A stretch of DNA of 10,785 nucleotides from Gammaproteobacteria bacterium. GTDB taxonomy: Bacteria > Pseudomonadota > Gammaproteobacteria > Pseudomonadales > Pseudohongiellaceae. Below the pieces are notes generated by a model that saw nothing but the letters and a program-made list of their open reading frames with translations, did not search any database and was not told the DNA's origin. Positions 6,534 to 10,785 of this stretch are shown here, one piece after another (positions within the stretch are counted from its first letter, which is position 1; each line of letters opens with the position of its first letter). The stretch is taken from assembly GCA_003556835.1 (NCBI GenBank), contig PWQG01000265.1, forward strand, positions 1 through 10,785, given 5' to 3'. The translations under genes and the position numbers were made by a program.

Positions 6534-7649
6534 ATGAAAAAGATCCTCGTACTGTCAGTGCTGGCATTGGTCGCCTATCTGCTGTTGTGGCCGGTCCCCA
6601 TCACCCCCGTGGCCTGGAATGCACCGCAAGACCCCGGATACCCGGGCGTGTTCGAGCGCAATAATGCACTGGCTGATATCGAGCGTCTCGACATCGATGG
6701 CCTGAGCGGTCCTGAAGCGCTGGCCATCGGGCCCGACGATGGACACATCTACAGCACCACCCACGAGGGTTGGTTGATCCGTTTCGACTCCAACACCGGT
6801 GTCATGGAGCGCTGGGTGAATACGGGTGGCCGACCGTTGGGCATCAGTTTTGATCAGCAAGGCCATCTGATTGTGGCCGATGCCTACCGGGGGCTTTTAT
6901 CTGTGGCGCCAGATAGCACAATCAACGTGCTCACCGATACGGTAAACGGCGAGCCGATCCGCTACGCCGATGACGTGGACGTAGCGCCGGACGGTCGTAT
7001 CTGGTTCAGCGATGCCTCCAGCAAGTTTGGCGCGGAGGCTTACGGTGGCACCTATGAAGCGAGTCTGCTGGACTTGATGGAGCATGGTGGCCATGGCCGA
7101 TTGCTGATGTATGACCCGGTAAGCGCAGAAACATCGGTGGTGCTGGACGGCTTGAATTTTGCCAATGGTGTCGCGGTCAGCCCGGACGGAAGTTATCTGC
7201 TGCTCGCCGAGACCGGACGTTACCGGGTGTTGAAGGTTTGGCTGCGGGGCGGGCGAGCGGGTCAATACGATGTATTGATCGACAATTTGCCCGGCTTCCC
7301 GGACAACGTGGAGCGCAGCCCGCAAGGACACTACTGGGTAGGCCTGGTATCGCCGCGCTCACCGGCAATTGATGCCCTGTCTGCGTATCCCTGGTTGCGC
7401 AAGGTGGCGCAGCGCCTGCCCGCAGCCCTGCGGCCGTCGGCACAGTTCTACGGGCATGTGTTCGCAATGGACGGCGAGGGCGAGGTGCTGGTTTCACTGC
7501 AGGACCCGGAGGGCGGATACCACACAACCACCGGAGCCATGGAGCATGACGGTTGGCTGTGGGTCAGCAGTCTGCAGGAATCGGCGTTCGGCAGGCTGCG
7601 GGGCGACGAGCACGTACCACGCACAAGCACCGTTAGCCCCCCGCAATAG
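6534..7649 (+). CDS. SMP-30/gluconolactonase/strictosidine-synthase-like (APMAP-type) propeller, membrane-anchored
   Basis: A 371-residue protein with an N-terminal membrane anchor (KKILVLSVLALVAYLLLW, residues 2-19) and a periplasmic six-bladed propeller. Family signatures are GPEALAI (59-65), RPLGISFDQQGHLIVADAY (100-118), DGRIWFSDASS (153-163), GLNFANGVAVSPDG (206-219), LLAETGRYRVLKVWL (223-237) and LPGFPDNV (252-259). Likely metal-site residues by analogy with SMP-30 are Glu61, Asn211 and Asp257. Relatives are lactonases or esterases (gluconolactonase, paraoxonase-like); the true substrate is unknown. The pairing with a secreted alpha/beta hydrolase suggests a joint hydrolytic job on a small ester or lactone. 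AGGGAG precedes the ATG. Its 3' end converges on a BNR gene fragment 23 bp away. Confidence 0.88.
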   Translation: MKKILVLSVLALVAYLLLWPVPITPVAWNAPQDPGYPGVFERNNALADIERLDIDGLSGPEALAIGPDDGHIYSTTHEGWLIRFDSNTGVMERWVNTGGRPLGISFDQQGHLIVADAYRGLLSVAPDSTINVLTDTVNGEPIRYADDVDVAPDGRIWFSDASSKFGAEAYGGTYEASLLDLMEHGGHGRLLMYDPVSAETSVVLDGLNFANGVAVSPDGSYLLLAETGRYRVLKVWLRGGRAGQYDVLIDNLPGFPDNVERSPQGHYWVGLVSPRSPAIDALSAYPWLRKVAQRLPAALRPSAQFYGHVFAMDGEGEVLVSLQDPEGGYHTTTGAMEHDGWLWVSSLQESAFGRLRGDEHVPRTSTVSPPQ

Positions 7650-7672
7650 CCCCGACAATCAGGAACGGTTCC

Positions 7673-7948
7673 TCACCCCGCGCTACCGCGTCCGGCAGTG
7701 GCGCATCCAGGGCCGCCCGGCTGTGCCCAGGTGCGACCGCCGTCGTCGGAGCGCTGGATCACCTGGCCGAACCAGTCGTTGCTCTGGGAGGCATAGATGC
7801 GGTTGGGGTCGGCGGGGGAGCCTGCGACATGGTAGACCTCCCAGCCGCCGAAGAAGGGGCCGTCGATCTTCCAGCGCTGGCGTTTACCGTCGGAAGTCAG
7901 GATGAAGGCGCCCTTACGGGTACCGGCCAGTACGCGTATTTTGTCCAT
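7673..7948 (-). pseudogene. 5' fragment of a BNR/sialidase-like (WD40/YVTN-type) propeller gene, copy A
   Basis: From an ATG at 7948, preceded by a GGAG ribosome site, the minus strand reads a well-formed N-terminus (MDKIRVLAGTRKGAFILTSD) and a first BNR-like blade: GWEVYHVAGSPADPNRIYAS (35-54) and VIQRSDDGGRTW (63-74). After about residue 75 (near 7724) the reading becomes a Gly/Ala-rich tail and stops at 7673. Relatives, annotated as exo-alpha-sialidase or BNR-repeat proteins, are several times longer (from memory about 350 residues). So about 80 percent of the gene is missing, with no remainder in the next 20 bp before the convergent propeller gene. A second shorter fragment lies at 10373-10432. 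Whether the 91-codon frame is still translated is unknown. Confidence 0.8.
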
Positions 7949-8014
7949 GATGGGTCTCCGCTTGTTTTCCGGGATATCTTCCTTGTCGTCTGGGGCTCGG
8001 GGAAATCGACAAGG
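7923..8014 (-). repeat. Direct repeat flanking the sulfur operon, copy A (BNR gene leader and start)
   Basis: A 32-bp block at 7923-7954 (from GGT of codon 9-10 back past the ATG) is identical to 10407-10438. Similarity continues upstream through the ribosome site and leader hairpin to about 8014 with scattered differences and a 2-nt length change. Both copies have the same orientation. Confidence 0.85.
7981..8014 (-). promoter_or_regulatory. Leader hairpin upstream of BNR fragment A
   Basis: In the minus-strand transcript an 8-bp stem (CCTTGTCG 8014-8007 with CGACAAGG 7988-7981) encloses an 18-nt loop, 32 nt before the ATG. The corresponding stem is retained at copy B with an equally long but different loop, which is the pattern of a conserved RNA structure. 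Function unknown. Confidence 0.45.
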
Positions 8015-8035
8015 GAGTAACGTATATCTGTCCAG

Positions 8036-8050
8036 GAGCGAGGATCGCTC
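8036..8050 (-). terminator. Short hairpin at the 3' end of the sulfur operon (weak terminator candidate)
   Basis: GAGCGA (8050-8045) pairs with TCGCTC (8041-8036) around a 3-nt loop and overlaps the stop codon of the small membrane protein. The following bases are CTGGACAG, not a U-run, so intrinsic termination would be weak; it could instead protect the 3' end. Confidence 0.3.
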
Positions 8051-8231
8051 AAAACCGGCTGCAATGCGCCGCGGCCGGTGCCTGCCCCGAACCCAGCGCG
8101 GTCGGTGGCGGCGCAGCGTGGGGATTGATCGGCGTCGACTGCCGGGCATCCACAATCAACAGCAGGCCGATCAGGGCCAGGGTCAGCAGACCGGTACCAG
8201 TGCGACCGGGACGGGAGAGACGAGGAATCAT
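8049..8231 (-). CDS. Small single-pass membrane protein, translationally coupled to the YeeE-type transporter
   Basis: Sixty residues starting at an ATG (8231-8229) that overlaps the transporter's TGA as ATGA. The N-terminus is basic (RLSRPGR, residues 4-10), followed by one hydrophobic segment (GLLTLALIGLLLIVDA, about 14-29). The tail after it is Pro/Ala/Gly-rich and predicted periplasmic by the positive-inside rule; it carries one cysteine (Cys57) in AAHCSRF. No family is recognised. The overlap, the same strand and the membrane segment argue that it is real and works with the transporter, perhaps as an accessory subunit, but no homology supports this. An alternative is an uncleaved or cleaved signal peptide with a short secreted tail. 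It has no strong ribosome site of its own, in keeping with reinitiation. The frame is also open upstream, inside the transporter gene, but only as a shadow. Confidence 0.6.
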   Translation of the reverse strand: MIPRLSRPGRTGTGLLTLALIGLLLIVDARQSTPINPHAAPPPTALGSGQAPAAAHCSRF

Positions 8232-9388
8232 GAGCGTGCCCCCGCGCCGGGTGTTGCCGCTGCGCGCAGGGAGAGCCACTGCAGCAGGCGAGGCCGTAGA
8301 TGCAACGCGGCCGCTGATCCGGCAAAGGCGGCTGCAAACCAGACCCAACCATGGAAGCTGCCCGTGGCAATGCCGCTGAAATAGGCGCCGACATTGCAGC
8401 CAAAGGCGACGCGTGCGCTGTAGCCCAGTATCAGTCCGGAAAGCAGAATGCCCAGGCGACCGGGGCCACTGCCTGGCGCTACCTGGGGACCGGGATCACG
8501 ACGCCAGCGCATTGCCAGGAAGGCGCCAGTGATGATGCCGATATTGGTCAGGCTGGTGACATCGGTGAACAGGCTCTGCTGCAGGCGCTCCGCATGGGTG
8601 GGCGCAGACCAGAACGCGGTGGCCATCACATCCACGCCGCCGGCCTGACTGAGCTTAGCGCCCCAAAGCCCGAGGCCATAGACCACGCCCCAGGGCTGTC
8701 CGGCCACGATCAGATTCAGAATGCCCAGGGCGGCGATGAGCAGTGCGGCCAGCCACAAGCGCCGCGAGGGAGCCCGCAGGCCGGGGCGTGAACGGTGCAG
8801 CACCAGTAGTGTCAGCAGGCCCAGGCCGATCAGTGTCAGCCACAGACCGGCGTGCGCACCAAACTGACCTTGCAGGGTGTGCACAGGTAATGCCCCCAGG
8901 CCGGTCCACCATTCCAGATGCAGTGTGCCGAGGAAGCTGCCAGCGATGAAACCGACCAGGGCCAGCACCGCCATCAGATTGCCGCTGCCAGCATTGACCA
9001 GTACGCCGGAGCCGCAGCCCAACACGACCTGCATGGCCGCACCGAAGACAAAAGCACCACCGATCATGGCAAGCCCCACCGGGGCATGCGCGCCACCCAG
9101 TTCGTCCGGAAAGGCGGCAAGTAGTGGAAATGCCGCCAGGGCGCAGAGAGCAATGGCGATGAACTGGGCCAACAGGCCACGACCGTCCCGCTCCTCGATC
9201 ATGCGGCGCCAGGGTCCGGTGAAACCGAAACGGAGACCTTCAAGCACCAGGCCAAAACCCAGGCCTATGGCCACCAGAAAAGCGGCACGTGGCCCGGCCA
9301 TTACAAAGCTGAGCGCGATCAGCGTCAGTCCCAGCAGGGCCAGGCTGCCGCGGATGGCGCGGATGCGGGATGAAGTGAGGGCGGTCAT
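8228..9388 (-). CDS. YeeE/YedE (TsuA-type) family transporter, probable thiosulfate or sulfur-compound uptake
   Basis: An inner-membrane protein of 386 residues with many hydrophobic segments and the internal duplication of the YeeE/YedE (DUF395) family. The signature cysteines appear in VVLGCGSGVL (Cys125) and VAFGCNVGAYFSG (Cys331), matching two of the three conserved cysteines that pass thiosulfate along the Spirochaeta thermophila YeeE pore. The first-repeat position, usually RxCxxG-like, reads LRFGFTGPWRRM (52-63) with Gly55 where a cysteine is expected. The gene starts 4 nt after the rhodanese stop and ends overlapping the small membrane protein by ATGA, forming a tight operon. A TusA-like partner (TsuB), common beside YeeE, is not seen here. 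Thiosulfate as substrate is inferred from family and from the rhodanese neighbour. Confidence 0.88.
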   Translation of the reverse strand: MTALTSSRIRAIRGSLALLGLTLIALSFVMAGPRAAFLVAIGLGFGLVLEGLRFGFTGPWRRMIEERDGRGLLAQFIAIALCALAAFPLLAAFPDELGGAHAPVGLAMIGGAFVFGAAMQVVLGCGSGVLVNAGSGNLMAVLALVGFIAGSFLGTLHLEWWTGLGALPVHTLQGQFGAHAGLWLTLIGLGLLTLLVLHRSRPGLRAPSRRLWLAALLIAALGILNLIVAGQPWGVVYGLGLWGAKLSQAGGVDVMATAFWSAPTHAERLQQSLFTDVTSLTNIGIITGAFLAMRWRRDPGPQVAPGSGPGRLGILLSGLILGYSARVAFGCNVGAYFSGIATGSFHGWVWFAAAFAGSAAALHLRPRLLQWLSLRAAATPGAGARS

Positions 9389-9392
9389 CTCT

Positions 9393-10337
9393 TTACCGTT
9401 GCCATAAGCTATCGAACCACTCCATGGTCATTCCCCAATAGTGTGCGACACGGCTCGGTTGATTGTCCATCGCTCGATTGGCCTGGGTCCACTCGGCCAT
9501 GCTTTCGGCATAGAGGCGGGTATCGGGCACCTGCGCCAGTTCACTGAGCACAAACCAGTTGATCGAGGCCCAGTGGCCACTGTTGCAGAAGGAAGTAGTG
9601 GTGTCGGCATCCGCAAGTGCGCTGGACGCGAGGATCTGTTGTACCTCGTCGGCTGGTTTCATCCTGTTACCGTCAAACCAGCGGTCGAAGCTCAGGCTCT
9701 TGGCGCCACGGATGGTGCCGGGACGCGCAATGGAAGATTGTGATCCAGCAAAAAAAGCATCCGGCCTGGCGTCAATCAGGCGCAGGTCTGGATCGCCCAG
9801 GCGCCGGTTTATTTGGGAAGTGCTGATCTGCCAGTCATCATGCCAGCGTGGGGACCAATCCGAGGCCGCCACAGGGACCGGTTCCATGTTTACCGGCAAT
9901 CCGGCCTGCTGCCAGGCAGAGAAACCACCATTCAGGATGGCCAGCTCCTTCACGCCCAGGGACTTGAGTGTCCAGTAGACGCGGGTGGCTGTGCCCATAT
10001 CGGACGGGCTGGCGCCATCATGCACCAGCACCACAGGGCGGGTCGCGGTCAGTCCCAGCGATTGCACCAGATCGGTCAACTCTTCCAATGAAGGCAAGGC
10101 GCCGGGGTTGCTGGATGGGCCCCGGAAGCGGGCGTAGTCGGCCGGAATCGAGCCTGGGATATGGCCGGCTGCGTGCTCTCCACTGATTCGCAGCAGACGC
10201 AGGTCGTCCCTGGTTTCGAGCAGGTCGGCCAGGGTCTGTGGTGATAGCAGCGGGCGCAAGTTCTCCGCAGCGGCCCGCGTGCCAAAACTGCTCAGGAGGA
10301 AAACGGTCAGCAGACCTATGAAGAATGATCTTTTCAT
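9393..10337 (-). CDS. Exported two-domain rhodanese (thiosulfate sulfurtransferase)
   Basis: Transfers sulfane sulfur from thiosulfate or a similar donor to an acceptor, here in the periplasm. From the ATG at 10337 the 314-residue product has a clear signal peptide (KRSFFIGLLTVFLLSSFGT, AAA cleavage near residue 24). The first rhodanese domain (about 29-150, with AGHIPGSI at 57-64) has VLVHDGAS, with Asp107 at the active-site cysteine position, as in inactive N-terminal domains. The second (about 170-314) carries FCNSGHWAS with catalytic Cys251. An in-frame ATG at 10376 would add MTEKAAKIGIIRD and hide the signal peptide, but it overlaps the stop of a mini-ORF as ATGA, so coupled initiation there is conceivable. 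TATAAT lies at 10350-10345, 7 nt before the chosen ATG. The YeeE-type transporter gene follows after 4 nt. Confidence 0.9.
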   Translation of the reverse strand: MKRSFFIGLLTVFLLSSFGTRAAAENLRPLLSPQTLADLLETRDDLRLLRISGEHAAGHIPGSIPADYARFRGPSSNPGALPSLEELTDLVQSLGLTATRPVVLVHDGASPSDMGTATRVYWTLKSLGVKELAILNGGFSAWQQAGLPVNMEPVPVAASDWSPRWHDDWQISTSQINRRLGDPDLRLIDARPDAFFAGSQSSIARPGTIRGAKSLSFDRWFDGNRMKPADEVQQILASSALADADTTTSFCNSGHWASINWFVLSELAQVPDTRLYAESMAEWTQANRAMDNQPSRVAHYWGMTMEWFDSLWQR

Positions 10338-10344
10338 GTCTCTG

Positions 10345-10350
10345 ATTATA
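10345..10350 (-). promoter_or_regulatory. TATAAT box just before the rhodanese start (possible leaderless promoter)
   Basis: A consensus -10 hexamer ends 7 nt before the signal-peptide ATG, so a start site at the usual distance would fall on or next to the ATG. No -35 match is seen at 16-19 bp spacing (the bases read ACCGAA or GACCGA), so it may be chance or need an activator. Confidence 0.3.
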
Positions 10351-10372
10351 CCAATTTTGGCGGCCTTTTCGG

Positions 10373-10432
10373 TCATGAGTTGGAATTTCCGGCGTCCTTC
10401 CAGGTGCCGGCCAGTACGCGTATTTTGTCCAT
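10373..10432 (-). pseudogene. Remnant 5' end of the BNR gene, copy B; now a 19-codon mini-ORF before the rhodanese gene
   Basis: The minus strand from ATG 10432 reads MDKIRVLAGTWKDAGNSNS and stops at 10375-10373. The first ten residues and their DNA are identical to fragment A at 7948; the last nine are unrelated. GGAGG lies just before the ATG. Its TGA overlaps an in-frame rhodanese ATG (10376) in the form ATGA, so ribosomes translating the mini-ORF could feed the operon. It is either a relic or a leader peptide. Confidence 0.7.
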
Positions 10433-10494
10433 GATGGGCCTCCGTGTGGTTTGGGGTCCCTTCCTTGTCGTTCGGGTGGCGGGGGAATCGACAA
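10407..10494 (-). repeat. Direct repeat flanking the sulfur operon, copy B
   Basis: Positions 10407-10438 are identical to 7923-7954 and the leader beyond shows continued similarity through CTTCCTTGTCG to the second hairpin arm at 10489-10494. The pair encloses about 2.4 kb containing the rhodanese, transporter and small-protein genes. Confidence 0.85.
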
Positions 10495-10497
10495 TGG
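10463..10497 (-). promoter_or_regulatory. Leader hairpin upstream of mini-ORF B
   Basis: In the minus-strand transcript TTGTCG (10494-10489) pairs with CGACAA (10470-10465) around an 18-nt loop; CC/GG pairs beyond one bulged base can extend it. It lies 30 nt before the mini-ORF ATG. It is the counterpart of 7981-8014: stem kept, loop bases changed, loop length identical. Confidence 0.45.
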
Positions 10498-10584
10498 GGC
10501 AGGGATTACCGGACGGAACCGCAGAGTGTGCCGCTACCACCGCCTGTATGGCATACTCAGACCAAATAACAAGGAGAAAATAGC

Positions 10585-10785
10585 ATGAAAAAATCGCTTC
10601 CGGCAGCCTTTTTGAGCCTGCTGTTCGCCTCGTTGGCTGCCTGTGACGGAGCCGGTCGGAACAGTGTCGAACCACTGGTGCTGGACAATGCGCAGGCCGA
10701 GCGGGCGCAGTATTGTGATGAAATCGACAGCGCCCATTGCCTCTTCCCCTTCCCCAACAACCATTTCACGCGGGTTGATGCCACC
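10585..10785 (+). CDS. Putative lipoprotein of unknown function, partial (runs off right edge)
   Basis: Sixty-seven residues are visible. The N-terminus is a lipoprotein signal: KK, hydrophobic FLSLLFASL, and the lipobox LAAC with Cys20 as lipidation site. Asp21 at position +2 is the classic inner-membrane retention signal in E. coli, so the product may stay on the periplasmic face of the inner membrane. After a short linker comes YCDEIDSAHCLFPFPNNHFT (about residues 42-61). This Cys-Leu-x-Pro-Phe-Pro-x-Asn-x-Phe pattern resembles, from memory, the start of large secreted proteins of unknown function in proteobacteria and actinobacteria. AAGGAG is 8 nt before the ATG. It is divergent from the rhodanese operon. 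The function cannot be read from this fragment. Confidence 0.85.
   Translation, partial: MKKSLPAAFLSLLFASLAACDGAGRNSVEPLVLDNAQAERAQYCDEIDSAHCLFPFPNNHFTRVDAT

Noticed and set aside
7661..7673. AGGAAC-G-GTTCCT inverted repeat between the convergent propeller gene and BNR fragment, considered as a terminator
   Set aside because: A one-base centre cannot form a proper hairpin loop, the remaining stem is short, and no U-run follows.
7949..8155. In-frame extension of BNR fragment A upstream of its ATG
   Set aside because: The extension translates the leader and part of the small membrane protein gene antisense-free but out of frame, is Arg/Pro-rich, and the conserved ribosome site and start are at 7948.
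10546..10556. GTATG-G-CATAC palindrome before the lipoprotein gene
   Set aside because: Only 5-bp half sites; too short to claim as an operator without comparative data.

Overview
The window is compact, GC-rich bacterial DNA. Its gene families (a complete Preiss-Handler NAD-salvage pair, an S13 D-Ala-D-Ala carboxypeptidase, dodecin, a YeeE/YedE thiosulfate-type transporter, many Sec and lipoprotein exports) and its GGGGACAGATTTATTTT palindromes suggest a gammaproteobacterium, probably an environmental one. That is inference; no rRNA or other taxonomic marker is present. I see no tRNA, rRNA, CRISPR array, transposase or phage gene.

Layout. (1) Positions 1-1347, minus: nicotinamidase followed by nicotinate phosphoribosyltransferase, overlapping by 11 nt; the second gene runs off the left edge. 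(2) 1348-4083: a promoter region with two inverted repeats, then two plus-strand genes for exported proteins: an NHL-type beta-propeller bracketed by two REP-like palindromes, and an S13 DD-peptidase whose signal-peptide n-region is encoded by a half copy of the same REP-like sequence. (3) 4100-4744, minus: a membrane protein matching only the membrane domain of urate hydroxylase PuuD. It is divergent from dodecin (4940-5155, plus). (4) 5156-5512: no intact gene; minus-strand remnants, including the C-terminal tail of a YbjQ/UPF0145-like protein. (5) 5513-7649, plus: an exported alpha/beta hydrolase and a membrane-anchored SMP-30/strictosidine-synthase-like (APMAP-type) propeller, probably one operon. 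(6) 10376-8049, minus: a sulfur operon of exported two-domain rhodanese, YeeE/YedE transporter, and a previously unlisted 60-residue membrane peptide overlapping the transporter by ATGA. (7) From 10585, plus: the start of a lipoprotein gene.

The most unusual structure surrounds the sulfur operon. It lies between two same-direction fragments of the 5' end of one BNR/sialidase-like propeller gene that begins MDKIRVLAGT. The downstream fragment keeps about 75 codons and the upstream one only about 10. A 32-bp block is identical in both, and both keep the upstream leader with its Shine-Dalgarno sequence and a hairpin whose stem is conserved while its 18-nt loop has diverged. The upstream fragment is now a 19-codon mini-ORF whose stop overlaps an in-frame ATG of the rhodanese gene. 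This suggests that the operon was inserted by, or assembled at, a duplicated 5' region, and that it may have captured the expression signals of the lost gene.

Functionally the window combines NAD salvage, envelope and peptidoglycan maintenance, flavin storage, and uptake or handling of a reduced-sulfur compound in the periplasm and inner membrane.
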